From NCBI GenBank assembly GCA_013306675.1, contig JABLUY010000266.1, forward strand, positions 1 to 46,687: DNA of 46,687 nt, given 5' to 3'. How positions within the stretch are numbered: the stretch's first letter is position 1; each line of letters begins with the position of its first letter. Below, piece by piece: positions 37,045 to 46,684 of the stretch. The stretch is from Thraustochytrium sp. TN22 (Eukaryota > Sar > Bigyra > Thraustochytrida > Thraustochytriidae). The notes under the pieces were generated by a model that had not been told where the DNA came from, ran no database searches, and worked only from the letters and a program-made list of their open reading frames with translations. The position numbers and the translations under genes are program-made.

Positions 37045-40000
37045 TTAGCTTGAGGTGGAGCTGGAGCAGGTGCTCGCGCCTCGGGTCCTCGGGATCGCCG
37101 CCGGACCGCCTGGCAACTGGAGATCGAGGTCGCCCAGGGCCTGGCCCAACGTGCGGCGCAGCGAGGCGATCTGCGAGTCCTTGCGCTGCAGCGTGGCTTG
37201 GAAGCGCGTCTTTTGCAGGCGCAGGTCCGCGAGCTCGAGCTTGAGCTGCTTCAGGTGCTGGATCTTCTGGCGCGGGTTCTGGTGGCCGGCCAGCGCCGCC
37301 GTCTCGGTGGCCAGGCGGTCCAGCTCCGCGCGGACGCGCTCCTCCTCGGCCTGGGTCAGCGCCAGTTGACTGTCGCGGGAACCCTCACTGTCCGCGAGCA
37401 GGTTGCTCTCCGCCAGCTTCACGCGGTATACGTGCACCTGCGCCTCCAGCGCGCTCTCCTTGGCCGACACCGCGTCCAGCTGCTGGTGCAGGTCTTGAAC
37501 CATGTGCTTGAGCCGCGCCATCACCTCCGGGTCTGCCTGCGCGCCCTTGCGCTCGGCCTCTCGCAGCCCGGCCTCCAGCTCCTCGCACCGCGCGGTCTGC
37601 ATCGCGAGCCCACGCTCCAAAGCATCTCTCGCCTGCTCGAGCTCGTCCACGCGCGCCTCGCGCTCGCGCAGGCCAGACTCCAGCGTCACTTCGCGTTCCG
37701 CGCCGGCTGCGCGAACCACGCACAGCGCCTCGCCCAGGCCCTCCAGGTCCGCGCCCCCTACCACCTCGATCTCGAATGCACCAGTCACGCGTGCCACGAG
37801 CGCTTGCACGCGCGCGCGCAACTCCAAGGCCTGCTGATTCAGCTCGTTCGCCGTCGCCCGGGCTTCGTCCAGCTCCGCGCGTGCGTTCTCGCTCGCCGCC
37901 TTGGCCTCGGCCGCAGCGGCTTCCGCGTCCGCCACCTGCCACTCCAGCGCCGCCTTGTCCTCGACCAGCGCCAGCTTCGCCTTTTGCTCGCCCTCGAGGT
38001 GGTCTTGCAACTGCGCAGTACGAGCCTCCGCCTCATTTCTTGCCGTCTGCGCGGCCGCAAGCTGTCGCGCGAGCTCGCCGGCAGAGGCGAGCTGCCCCTC
38101 GAGGGAGGACTTGAGCTCACCTTGCGCCGCCTCAAGGTCCGCAAGCTGCTCGCGGAGTCCCAACTCCGAGCTCGCATGGTCTTCGCGCTCGGAGTCCAGC
38201 GTTGCCTGGAGGTGCGCGATCTGCAGGTCCGCCTCGGCACGAGTCTCCTGCTCGCGCTCTAGACTCTCCTCGATGCAGGCAAGCTGCCCCTCCAGGGAGG
38301 ACTTGAGCGCGCCCTGCGCCGCCTCAAGGTCCGCAATTTGCTCGCGGAGGCCCCTCTCCAAGCTCGTGCGTTCTTCGCGCTCGGACTTCAACGTAGCCTC
38401 CAGGTTTGCGATGTGCGCACGGGCCTCCGCGGTGGCCTCTCTCTCCGTGGCCAGCGCCGCCTGTGCCTCTACGAGCTGCGCCTCGAAGCCAGCCTTGGCG
38501 GTAGCGATCTCGTTCAGCTGCGCCTGTAGCACCTGCGCCTGCTCCTCAAGCGAGGCCGCCCGCGCGCTCGCCGTCTCTACTTTGGCCTGCAGACCCGCGC
38601 CGAAGGCATCCGACTCGGCCTTGGCAGCTTGCTCCGTGGCAAGAGCGACCTGAAGGCCGGCAAGCTGTGCATCGACCTCTGCTTTGGCGTGGTTCGTCCA
38701 ATCCAGCTGCTCCTGAAGTGCCGCCTCCCGCTCTTGGAGCGAGGTAGTGCGCGTGCGCTCCTCCTCGATACGCGCATGCAGGTCAGCCATCCGACGCTCC
38801 GCCGCGGCCTTGGCCTCCCGTTCAGCCGCCAGCGCCGCCTCCACATCAGCCAGCTGCGCATCAACCTCCGCCTTGGCAACGCCCACCTGCTCCAGAACGC
38901 GGGCCTGCTCCCCGGTCTCTCGCTCGAGCCGTGCGTGGGACTCCTGCGCCAGCTGAAGCTGCTCGTGCAGCGAGGCCTCAACCTCGGCCCGGGTCTGGCG
39001 CTCGCTGGCGATGTCAGCCTGGAGGGCGGCCAGCTCGGCGCCTACGTCGCTTCGGTGCTGGCCAAAGGATGCCTCAAGCCCAGCCCTGAGCTCCTGCTCG
39101 CGGGCCAGTGCAGACCGCACCTCGGCGAGCTCCCCGTCGAGCTCCGCCCTGTTCCGCGCATCGGCGTCCACCTGCGTCTCGAGCGCAGCCTTTGCCCCGA
39201 GGGCAGCTTCGAGCGCGACCTGCAGCTCGGCAACCTGCCCCTGCAGCGTCTCACGCTGCTGCGCTGCCTCGGCAAGCTGACCCTGCAGCTCAACCTTGGC
39301 ACTGCGCTCGGCGTCGGCCTCCATGCGCTGCTGCTCGAGCGCAGTCTCCACCTGGGCCTTGGCATCCACCTCACGCGCCAGCGAAACCTGCAGCGCCGCG
39401 AGGTCGGCGCCGAGGCGGGACCTGTGCTGGTTCGCCTCAGCGAGCTGTTCGCGCAGGCCCGCCTGGGCCGTCTGCTCGCCCGCCACCGTCGCGCGCAGGT
39501 CGACGATGATGCGCTCCGCCTCGACCTTGTCGGCAAAGAGCAATTGGAGCTCGTCGCGGCAATTGGAAAGCTCGTCCTCGAGGCAGTCGATCTGCACCCG
39601 AGCCTGCTCGAAGTGGTCGCCGTGCTCCGCCTCAGCGTCCTCCAGGGCGCGGAGCAGGCTGGCCTCGCGCTGGCGCAGGCGCGTGTTGAGCGCCTCCACC
39701 ATGGCCTCCGTCTCCGCGAGCTCATCGTCGGCGACCCGGTGCGCTTCGACGAGCGCGACCTTCTCGGTGACGCTGCGCTGGCAGGCCTCGGTGATGACGC
39801 GCATCTGCGCGAGGAGCGTGCGCGTCGAGGCAGCCTGCTCCTTGAGCGAGTGCTCGGCGCTCTGCAGCTTGGCACGGGTCGCGCGCAGCTCGTCCCGCTT
39901 CCTGGCCAGCGACGCCTTGATGTCGCGGGCGCCCGTGCGCTCCAGCTCGAGCTCCGTGGCGACGCCGTCCCGATCGGCGACCAGGCCATCGTACTCGGCG

Positions 40001-40755
40001 CGTAGCAGAGCGATCTCCTCGCGCAGGTCATCGAGAGCCTCTGCGTCGGCGGCCGCCGCGGCGCCGCGCAAGTCCTCGTTCTGGCGCACGTCAGCGTCCT
40101 TGGGGCGCAAGGCGGTCGCGCAGGCCAGCGCTTCCTCCGCGAGGCGCGAGAGCTCCCACTCGCGGTCAAGGCCCTGGTCGCGCTGGTCGAGCGCGGCGCG
40201 CTGCAACGCGTCGTGCTGGCGCTCAATGCGCGCAACCTGCGTCTGCGCATTAAGGCGGCTGAGCTCCAGGTCGTCGATGCGGCGCTCGGCCAGGGCAGCC
40301 AGGTCGTGGTGCAGAACGCGCTCGCGCGAGATCATGGCCTTGACCTGGCGCGTCAGCGCGTCCTTGTCGGCGAGCGCAGCGCGGAGGCGCTTCCGCATGC
40401 GCTCCGCATCCGACTCAGCGGCCTGCGGCACGTTGAACTCGATGGTGTTGAGCGTTTGGCGACGCGCACCCGGCGCGAGCGATAGGCGCGGCTTGCGTGC
40501 CACGGTTGGCGGCGCCTGCGGGTGCTCGCCATCCTGCTGCGCTGCGAGCTCCGTGTTGTAGTAGCCCGGCCCGACATTCTCCTCCTCGGCGCCCTCGCGG
40601 AACCGCGCCGTCACCGAGAGCGGCACATTCTGGTACGCCTTGGACCTGAGTGCGAGCTCCGCCTTGTCCACGTCGTACGCGCCGGGCCCCACGCTCGGGT
40701 TCTTGCCCTTGGACGAGTCCTCCCAGAACCTCTGCACCTTGGACTTGGCAAACAT
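37045..40755 (-). CDS. Long coiled-coil protein with HMMR/SHIPPO-like N-terminus
   Basis: 1236 residues from ATG 40755 (MFAKSKVQRFWEDSSKGKNP); the frame extends 12 codons to a GTG. The N-terminus resembles the hyaluronan-mediated motility receptor (HMMR/RHAMM): KVQRF, then SVGPGAYDVDKAEL (21-34) and a second VGPGYYN (61-67), the Pro-Gly-Pro type repeats of SHIPPO/STPGR proteins. From about residue 120 to the end it is nearly uninterrupted coiled coil rich in Glu, Ala, Leu and Gln. It includes repeated blocks of LREQ(I/L)ADLEAAQG(A/E)LKSSL. HMMR proteins bind microtubules and act at spindle poles and centrosomes. A similar role here is inferred from the N-terminus, since coiled coils alone are uninformative. 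A Ser/Thr-rich end (TRGASTCSSSTSS) closes the protein. Confidence 0.82.
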   Translation of the reverse strand: MFAKSKVQRFWEDSSKGKNPSVGPGAYDVDKAELALRSKAYQNVPLSVTARFREGAEEENVGPGYYNTELAAQQDGEHPQAPPTVARKPRLSLAPGARRQTLNTIEFNVPQAAESDAERMRKRLRAALADKDALTRQVKAMISRERVLHHDLAALAERRIDDLELSRLNAQTQVARIERQHDALQRAALDQRDQGLDREWELSRLAEEALACATALRPKDADVRQNEDLRGAAAAADAEALDDLREEIALLRAEYDGLVADRDGVATELELERTGARDIKASLARKRDELRATRAKLQSAEHSLKEQAASTRTLLAQMRVITEACQRSVTEKVALVEAHRVADDELAETEAMVEALNTRLRQREASLLRALEDAEAEHGDHFEQARVQIDCLEDELSNCRDELQLLFADKVEAERIIVDLRATVAGEQTAQAGLREQLAEANQHRSRLGADLAALQVSLAREVDAKAQVETALEQQRMEADAERSAKVELQGQLAEAAQQRETLQGQVAELQVALEAALGAKAALETQVDADARNRAELDGELAEVRSALAREQELRAGLEASFGQHRSDVGAELAALQADIASERQTRAEVEASLHEQLQLAQESHARLERETGEQARVLEQVGVAKAEVDAQLADVEAALAAEREAKAAAERRMADLHARIEEERTRTTSLQEREAALQEQLDWTNHAKAEVDAQLAGLQVALATEQAAKAESDAFGAGLQAKVETASARAASLEEQAQVLQAQLNEIATAKAGFEAQLVEAQAALATEREATAEARAHIANLEATLKSEREERTSLERGLREQIADLEAAQGALKSSLEGQLACIEESLEREQETRAEADLQIAHLQATLDSEREDHASSELGLREQLADLEAAQGELKSSLEGQLASAGELARQLAAAQTARNEAEARTAQLQDHLEGEQKAKLALVEDKAALEWQVADAEAAAAEAKAASENARAELDEARATANELNQQALELRARVQALVARVTGAFEIEVVGGADLEGLGEALCVVRAAGAEREVTLESGLREREARVDELEQARDALERGLAMQTARCEELEAGLREAERKGAQADPEVMARLKHMVQDLHQQLDAVSAKESALEAQVHVYRVKLAESNLLADSEGSRDSQLALTQAEEERVRAELDRLATETAALAGHQNPRQKIQHLKQLKLELADLRLQKTRFQATLQRKDSQIASLRRTLGQALGDLDLQLPGGPAAIPRTRGASTCSSSTSS
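38091..38480. repeat. 192-nt (64-residue) coding tandem repeat
   Basis: The blocks beginning gctgcccctc at 38091 and 38283 are similar over almost their whole length and encode the LREQ.ADLEAAQG.LKSSLEGQLA module twice in phase. This internal duplication lengthened the coiled coil. Confidence 0.85.
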
Positions 40756-41394
40756 GCTCCGGCGGCCGGTCGTTGGCGCTGCCGCTGCCACTCCCGCTTC
40801 GGCACTGCACCTGCTGCTGGAGCCCGCTGCTGCGCGCGCCTCAGCCTGGTCTCAGCCGCCTGGGACGATGGTTTCACCCCAGCCTCGAATGCGCGCGCGC
40901 ACAGACCCTGACACGGCACGCGCACGCAAGCCTAAACACGTCCGCGCGCCCGCGCGCCGCCGAGCGGCGCCGGGTCCAGCCCTGCGACCTTGCGAAGCGC
41001 GACTGCCGCGTCTAACGTTCACGTCCCAGCCGAGCTTCATGCTCGCCCGCTGCTCTTGTCGCGGCGCAGAAAAGCAGGAAACAAGCGCAGGACTCGTGCG
41101 CAGACCCTGCGGCGGTTGCACTCTGGGTCACTCCGAATGATCACTACCTTATAATCTATGTGACCTCTCATGATCTTGCCAATCGTGTAGTGTGCACCAT
41201 GTACCCACCAGAGCCGTTCGCGCGCACTGCGGTAGAAGGCGAGCCTCTGCGCGCACCCCTCCTCGGCAGCCTAGGAGCCTCGGCAGCCTTGCCTTGGCAG
41301 GCAGGCAGCGCCGCTCGGGGTCCGGGCGCGGCGCCGCAGGCACGAGTCGTCGATCCTTGGCGCTGGCGCAGGTCGGCTCTCTCGGCTCGGCGCG
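40756..41394. other. Divergent spacer between two coiled-coil genes
   Basis: A head-to-head promoter region of about 640 bases. A short AT-rich patch (ccttataatctatg, near 41147) is the only TATA-like string, roughly 240 bases before the plus-strand ATG. ggcaggcaggcag lies near 41297. No gene is seen. Confidence 0.5.
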
Positions 41395-42939
41395 ATGGCC
41401 GCGGCGGAGGGCGCGCGCGAGGACAAGGTTGCGGCGCGCATCGCGGCGCTGCGCAGCGAGCTAAACGAGGCGGCAGCGCACAGCTCCAACGCGGGCGGCG
41501 GCGGCGCCTCCGCCATGGACCCCTCCCGCGCAGCTGGCGCCGCGGCGGCGACGGACGGCTCCGCCGAGGCGCTGCAGGCGGACCTGAAGCGGCGCCAGGA
41601 GAGCTACATCCGCAGGCAGCGCCAATACGAGGCGCGCATACAGACGCTTGAGGCGGAGCTGGACGCCATCAAGACCGGACGCACGAACTGGATGGAGAAT
41701 GACGACCGCATCTGCACGATTCGCAACATGCACAAGCAGCTCATGAAGAACGTGGAGCACGTGCAGGAGAGCACGGCCAAGGTGCTCAAGGACCAGGAGC
41801 GCGACCTGCTGCGCGCCTTCCGCGCGCGGCTCTTTGACATCCAGAGCGAGCTTGAGGTGGAGAAGAGTAAGGCTGATGTGGGCGCCTCCTCGTGGATTGA
41901 GAAGAACCGGCAGCTCGAGCGTGGCTTGGACTGGGCCAAGGAGATGGCGGACCGCCTGGAGCGCGTCAACCAGAGCCTGCAAAAGGAGAACACGCGGCTA
42001 AAGTCGCAGTTCAAGACGCAGGAGGACGACCGCGAGTTCCTCATCAAGCAGCTCGTCACGGTGAAAAAGGACAACGTGCAGCTGCGTCAGGAGCTGGAGA
42101 ACAAGGAGGACGCGCTGCGCAAAAAGGACGAGGAGCTGGAGGCATTGCAGGCCTTCAAGAAGCAGGCGATGGCGCAGAAGATGTCCACGCTCAAGAGCGT
42201 GCAGTCCTCCGCCGCCATCCCTGGCGTTGGTTCGCAGAAGCGCGCCTCAAGCGGCGGTCTCCCGGTGCCGGGCCCGCCGTCCGCTGCAGGGTCCGCGGCG
42301 CACGCGCTGGATGCCGGCTCGTCGCTGCGGGATTCCCTGAGCAGCCCTTTGAACGGCTCGGGCAATGACAAGGAGACGCGCTACAAGGAAATCATTCGGC
42401 GGCTCAAGAAGTTGCTCGACACAGAGCGCAAGAACCTGCAAAAGGTGCGGAACGCCTATGCCGCGGACCTCAAGTCCCGCACACAGCTCGAGGTGCTCCT
42501 GCGGCAGTGCGTCGAGGACGTGCGCTCGAACGTTATTCGGCAGCGCCAGGGTGCCTCCGCGTCCGCTTCGGACGCACCAGAGAGTCTGCTATCTGCGCCC
42601 TCTGACGCGCTCGACGTGAGTGACTTCGCGGAACACGATCGGGAGAGACTACTGGAGATTCTCCTGTCGCAAGAGCGCGTCGTCAGCCTGCTGTACAAGA
42701 AAACCTTTCCCAAGTCAGCGGCTGCGCCGGGCACCTTTGTGGAAATGGCTGCTTCGTTGGACCTCTCCTCGCACTCCTCGACGGCCGCCGGTCTTTTGGA
42801 CCCTGCTGGCGGCTCCGCGGGCAACCAAGCGAGTCAGGCGAGTCTCGAGGGCGTCGAGGCCGCGCTCGAGGACGAGGCCATGAAGCCGACAGATGGCTCC
42901 GGCGCGGCAGAGATGGCTAATAGCAGCGTTGATCCATGA
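41395..42939 (+). CDS. Coiled-coil protein, unassigned
   Basis: 514 residues from ATG 41395 (MAAAEGAREDKVAARIAALR). Residues about 60-260 form a long coiled coil with well-balanced, non-repetitive sequence, including WMENDDRICTIRNMHKQLMK, SSWIEKNRQLERGLDWAKEM and LKSQFKTQEDDREFLIKQLV. These look like a conserved orthologue core, not a low-complexity rod. A Ser/Pro/Gly-rich hinge (about 265-320) follows, then a second coiled coil starting YKEIIRRLKKLLDTERKNLQKVRNAYAADL (about 330-385) and a Ser/Ala-rich tail. The style recalls conserved ciliary or basal-body coiled-coil proteins, but I cannot name the family. It is divergent from the HMMR-like gene. Confidence 0.82.
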   Translation: MAAAEGAREDKVAARIAALRSELNEAAAHSSNAGGGGASAMDPSRAAGAAAATDGSAEALQADLKRRQESYIRRQRQYEARIQTLEAELDAIKTGRTNWMENDDRICTIRNMHKQLMKNVEHVQESTAKVLKDQERDLLRAFRARLFDIQSELEVEKSKADVGASSWIEKNRQLERGLDWAKEMADRLERVNQSLQKENTRLKSQFKTQEDDREFLIKQLVTVKKDNVQLRQELENKEDALRKKDEELEALQAFKKQAMAQKMSTLKSVQSSAAIPGVGSQKRASSGGLPVPGPPSAAGSAAHALDAGSSLRDSLSSPLNGSGNDKETRYKEIIRRLKKLLDTERKNLQKVRNAYAADLKSRTQLEVLLRQCVEDVRSNVIRQRQGASASASDAPESLLSAPSDALDVSDFAEHDRERLLEILLSQERVVSLLYKKTFPKSAAAPGTFVEMAASLDLSSHSSTAAGLLDPAGGSAGNQASQASLEGVEAALEDEAMKPTDGSGAAEMANSSVDP

Positions 42940-43108
42940 ATTGTGTGATGCTTGTCGTGCAAAGGTCGTGTTCGGATCATGAGCGAGACAACCAACCTGA
43001 CAATGGGAAGAGGACAAGACGCTGCAGGCAAAGGATGGCGCTCTCGTCTCTGGCAGACGCAGCAGCGTTGCTCCATGAATCGTGGAGTTGTTGTCGTGCA
43101 ATGCAGTG
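42922..43108. repeat. Imperfect 48-bp direct repeats at a gene end
   Basis: gcagcgttgatccatgaatt at 42922, continuing to gtcgtgcaaagg, spans the stop codon of the coiled-coil gene. It recurs about 139 bases downstream as gcagcgttgctccatgaatc through gtcgtgcaatgc. Confidence 0.85.
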
Positions 43109-43336
43109 GTCATGGTCGGTCCTTGGTTTCGAGGCTGGTGACGTTGCTGACCTGCGCTGCGGTAGAGGGCGGCCTTTTGACGCGCTCTTCTCTCATCATC
43201 AGTCATTTGCATTTGCAAGCCGGCGCTCCCGCACGGCAAAACATCTTGGCTACTTCTCCGTTCACGCACACGCAAACAAGCCCGGGACAGAGAGAAAGAA
43301 AGAGAGAAAGAAAGAAAGAGAGAAAGAAAACCCTTA
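42940..43336. other. Convergent spacer, coiled-coil gene / class C GPCR
   Basis: Holds the outer copy of the 48-bp repeat and, at 43292-43330, a GAAA/GAGA purine microsatellite adjoining the GPCR stop. No gene is seen. Confidence 0.5.
43292..43330. repeat. (GAAA)n purine microsatellite
   Basis: agagaaagaaagagagaaag-type units directly 3' of the GPCR gene. Confidence 0.9.
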
Positions 43337-46300
43337 TTAGGCTACATTGACACGGGCCTCGGAAGACCCAGAGCTAGGCCAGCGTTCGCTGGACCGCGCA
43401 TGGTCGTCGGTGGGCGATAAGTGATTGTTATGCAAATGCAGAGCATCGATCTCTGCGGCAGCCGCGGCCGCAGCCGCAGCCGCAGCCGCGGCGGCGGCTG
43501 TGGAGAGCGCAGCGGATGAAGCGGCGGAGGAGTGCCGCGACTGTGAGTCGACGGTCTTACTGTGGTTGGAGTTGGGCATGCTGCGTGTGCCGCGGACGGA
43601 GGTGGGCTCCTCACGGTACATGCGCGTGGCCTCCTCGGTGAGCGACTCAAAGAGACTCTCGCTGCGGTTCGCGTGGTAGCTGGAGCGCTCATCTTCGTCT
43701 TCAGAGCCGGCGTTGGCGCCGGCGCGAGAAAGGTCCGAGGAGCGGCGGCGGCGGCTTGCGTCATGCAGGCGGTCGCCCGAGTCCGAGGCTGCGTCGCTGT
43801 CAAGCACGAGGCGCCGGCGCAGGTCCTGTTGGACTTCGGCGTGATGCGAGGGCGACTCCTGCTCGGAGGCGTGCTTGGCCATCTCGCGCAGACCGTGCGC
43901 GCCGGGCGCGGACTTGGGTCGCGTGGCCACCCTGGGCGGGGGCGAGCGGCGGCCGTCGGCGTTGGCATCGCGGCCGCGATCGCGGCGCGGGTGATTGGCC
44001 CGTTTGATGTTGAGACGGCCGCGGGAGTCGTCTTCCGTCTGGTAGTGCACCGCCCAAACCTTGGGCACCATGACGTAGAGAGCCGCAAAAAGGTTGGCCA
44101 GAAACACGGCCAGGCACATAATAAGGAACTTGATCTGCGTCTCGGTCTCGCCAACGGCGAGGATGATGGGCGCAGCGATGAGGTAGAGCTGAAACTGCCA
44201 AATGACGGCAAGCGCCAAGGTCTTGCCCTCCTGGAAGGAGCTGTCCACGTCGCGCACGCGGTAGGCGATGGTGGCGCCTGCCACGTAGAGCCCGAGGTGA
44301 AAGACGAGCAGGAGCCAGAAGAAGCAGCGAACAACGACGTCGTCCGCAAAAGTACAGGAGGCGTAGCTGCTGGTCGGGTTGTCGAAGGAGTCCGTGGTGA
44401 CGACGCGACGCGTCCACGAGAGCGGGCCGACGACCGTGGGCACGAGCAGAAGCACAACGTTGACGACGAGCACCGAGGCCATGACCTTGAGAAGCGAGGA
44501 GGCACGGATGAGGAGCGAGCGCAGGCTCGGGTTGTGGAAGATGCGCATGATGCGGTAGAGCTTGAGGATCATGGCCGAAGCCGTCATGGTGGTGCCGAGG
44601 CTGAGCAGCCAGACGAAGGCGTTGCAGGCCACGGAGGCGCCCGCGTCGCCGCTTTCCTGCTCGTCCGGATATGCGTAGGCGAAGAGGCTGGCAACGGCGA
44701 CGCAGATGCCGACGAGGAAGCATAGCAAAAATTCTGGCTGCGCCTTGCGCACGACGCGCGTGCGGCGGTTGACCCAGACCCAGACGCCGAGCCCGAGGCA
44801 GAGCGCAAAGGTGAGGAGCGCCATGACGACGGCGAGGGCGCGCAGCGCGATGCCCACGTAGTGCGTGTCCTCGAAGGGAAGGTCGGTCTGGAGCGGGATC
44901 TCGGTGGTGTCGCCGGGCGGGAAGACGAGGTTGTCCTGGAGCTCCCAGCTTCCGTTCCAGCTGCCGACGCTGACTGTGCGCACGACGTTGGTCTCCGGGT
45001 TGATGAGGAAGCTGCGCAGGCGGAAGTAGGCTGTGCTCGGCACTCGCGATCCCGTGTCCTCGTCGAAGCGGACCCAGCCCGAGGCCCCCTGAAAGGGGAA
45101 GCGCGTCTGGTTTTTGATGAGGTCAATGAGCACGCCGCCGCGAAGCCAGCGCGGGCGCGCATCCTCGCCGTCGAAGGACAAGGCGGTCGTGGCCGAGGCG
45201 TTGGCCGGGACCTGGGCGCCCGCGTCCAAGAACGCCAGGCAGGCGGCGCGGCAGGCCGTGGCCACGGCATCGTAGGCGTAGGCGACGTCGTAGATGAGAT
45301 CATCCAGGGCGTCGGCGCTGAAGAGCGACTCGGAGATGGCCACGGTCATGTTGTCGCCCGAGAGATTGTCGTCGAGGCTGGCGGTGGGGTCGGAGAAGTT
45401 GGCGCCTCCTGGCATGTTGGCATTGATGAGATCCAAGTACTTGACGTACGAGGGCCACTGGTCGCGCAGCACGCGGAAGCGCTCGTTGGACTCGTCGCCG
45501 GCAACGGCCTGTACAATCTGCGAGGCGTTGAGCACGGTGGCGTACTGCGGGTACTCCTGCACCACCTGGGTGAGCTCGTCGGCGCCGATGGCGTCGCTGA
45601 ACACGAAGAGCGTGCCGCGGCCCGTCATGCCGCGCGAGACGAACTGCTCCAGGATATCCGGCATGTCGCCCATGAAGGCGATGACGAGAATGACGTTGAG
45701 CTGGCTGGCCTCCAGGCCGCTGATGGCGTTGGCGATGGACAGCACGTCCGCCTCGCGGTACGAGATGGCCTGCATCTCGATGCCGCGGCTGTCGTTCTCC
45801 TTGAGGAGCGCCTCGCGGAAGCCGTCGCCGTAGGAGTCGTCCACGTAGAGCATGCCGACGTGGCCGAGCCCGTAGCGTTGGAAGAGGTCGGCGAGCGCCG
45901 ACGAGGTGGCGCTGTCGGACGGGATGGTCCGCACGAACTCGCCGTGGATGCTTTTGTCGTCCAGGTCCGGCGAGGTGGCCCAGTACGACACCACGGGCAC
46001 CTCGTTCACGTTGGCCAGGATCGAAACGGGCAGCGCCGTCAGCGAGCGCACCGGCCCGATGATGAAGTGCGTCGGGTGCTCGGAGCTCTGCACGCCGTCC
46101 AGGTAGGACTTGACGGCCACGGACTGCGTGCTTCGCGAGTCGTACGAGGTGAAGCCGAACTCGAGCGCCTCGCAGCCGGCCATTTGCTCGCTGCCCAGCT
46201 CCGCGACCACGTCCCCGTTGCGCTCCTCGCAGTGCCGCGCCGCGATCATCGTCGCCGCGGCCTTGCTCGTGCTCAGCTTGCCCAGCACCGTGCGCACGCC

Positions 46301-46684
46301 CTCCTGGCTGTACGTCGTCACGCCGCCCAGCAGCTGCAGCGTCACCTGCATCTTCGACTCCGACCCTGCCGCCGCGGCGCGCCGCCTCCCGGCCTGCGCC
46401 CGCGCGGCGGCCGCCGCGGCGGAGGGGCCCGCGGCCCGGGCTCCCGGCGGCGCCCGCGCATCCGCTGCCCCCAGCTCTCGCGCGGGCTCCTCCGCGCGCG
46501 CGCGCTTCCCGCCGCCGCTGCGCCGCTGCGCGCGTCCGGTCTGGCGCGCCTCGTCATCGCGCATGGCCTGCGCGGCGGTCGCTCCCGCCATCCCCGCTGC
46601 CGCCGCGGCCGCCGCGCCGCGCGCCGCCGCGCCCGAGGCCGCGGCGCGCGCGCGCGGCGGTAGCAGCGGCAGCAACGGCGGCAC
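43337..46684 (-). CDS. Class C (GABA-B-like) G-protein-coupled receptor; start uncertain
   Basis: Up to 1115 residues in an open frame that reaches the right window edge. The Venus-flytrap ligand-binding domain (about 112-640 in this numbering) starts MQVTLQLLGGVTTYSQEGV. It contains HFIIGPVRSLTALPVSILANVNEVPVVSYWATSPDL, GMLYVDDSYGDGF and AISGLEASQLNVILVIAFMG, with several N-glycosylation sites. The 7-TM domain (about 640-900) shows RRTRVVRKAQPEFLLCFLVG, CNAFVWLLSLGTTMTASAMILKLYRIMRIF and WQFQLYLIAAP, as in GABA-B receptors. A long Ser/Arg-rich cytosolic tail ends with 17 alanines (43444-43495) and a His/Asn segment. The first 111 residues are Ala/Arg-rich and contain no signal peptide. The true start may be ATG 46351 or 46591, or an upstream exon outside the window. 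Role: plasma-membrane receptor for a small ligand, probably an amino acid derivative. Confidence 0.9.
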   Translation of the reverse strand: MPPLLPLLPPRARAAASGAAARGAAAAAAAGMAGATAAQAMRDDEARQTGRAQRRSGGGKRARAEEPARELGAADARAPPGARAAGPSAAAAAARAQAGRRRAAAAGSESKMQVTLQLLGGVTTYSQEGVRTVLGKLSTSKAAATMIAARHCEERNGDVVAELGSEQMAGCEALEFGFTSYDSRSTQSVAVKSYLDGVQSSEHPTHFIIGPVRSLTALPVSILANVNEVPVVSYWATSPDLDDKSIHGEFVRTIPSDSATSSALADLFQRYGLGHVGMLYVDDSYGDGFREALLKENDSRGIEMQAISYREADVLSIANAISGLEASQLNVILVIAFMGDMPDILEQFVSRGMTGRGTLFVFSDAIGADELTQVVQEYPQYATVLNASQIVQAVAGDESNERFRVLRDQWPSYVKYLDLINANMPGGANFSDPTASLDDNLSGDNMTVAISESLFSADALDDLIYDVAYAYDAVATACRAACLAFLDAGAQVPANASATTALSFDGEDARPRWLRGGVLIDLIKNQTRFPFQGASGWVRFDEDTGSRVPSTAYFRLRSFLINPETNVVRTVSVGSWNGSWELQDNLVFPPGDTTEIPLQTDLPFEDTHYVGIALRALAVVMALLTFALCLGLGVWVWVNRRTRVVRKAQPEFLLCFLVGICVAVASLFAYAYPDEQESGDAGASVACNAFVWLLSLGTTMTASAMILKLYRIMRIFHNPSLRSLLIRASSLLKVMASVLVVNVVLLLVPTVVGPLSWTRRVVTTDSFDNPTSSYASCTFADDVVVRCFFWLLLVFHLGLYVAGATIAYRVRDVDSSFQEGKTLALAVIWQFQLYLIAAPIILAVGETETQIKFLIMCLAVFLANLFAALYVMVPKVWAVHYQTEDDSRGRLNIKRANHPRRDRGRDANADGRRSPPPRVATRPKSAPGAHGLREMAKHASEQESPSHHAEVQQDLRRRLVLDSDAASDSGDRLHDASRRRRSSDLSRAGANAGSEDEDERSSYHANRSESLFESLTEEATRMYREEPTSVRGTRSMPNSNHSKTVDSQSRHSSAASSAALSTAAAAAAAAAAAAAAAEIDALHLHNNHLSPTDDHARSSERWPSSGSSEARVNVA
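43444..43495. repeat. Poly-alanine (GCX)n tract in GPCR tail
   Basis: About 17 consecutive Ala codons (mixed GCC, GCG, GCT on the minus strand) near the receptor C-terminus. The mixed codons indicate a tract that is not a simple slippage repeat. Confidence 0.9.

Noticed and set aside
44861-46663. 600-codon plus-strand frame
   Set aside because: Antisense to the class C receptor ligand-binding domain.
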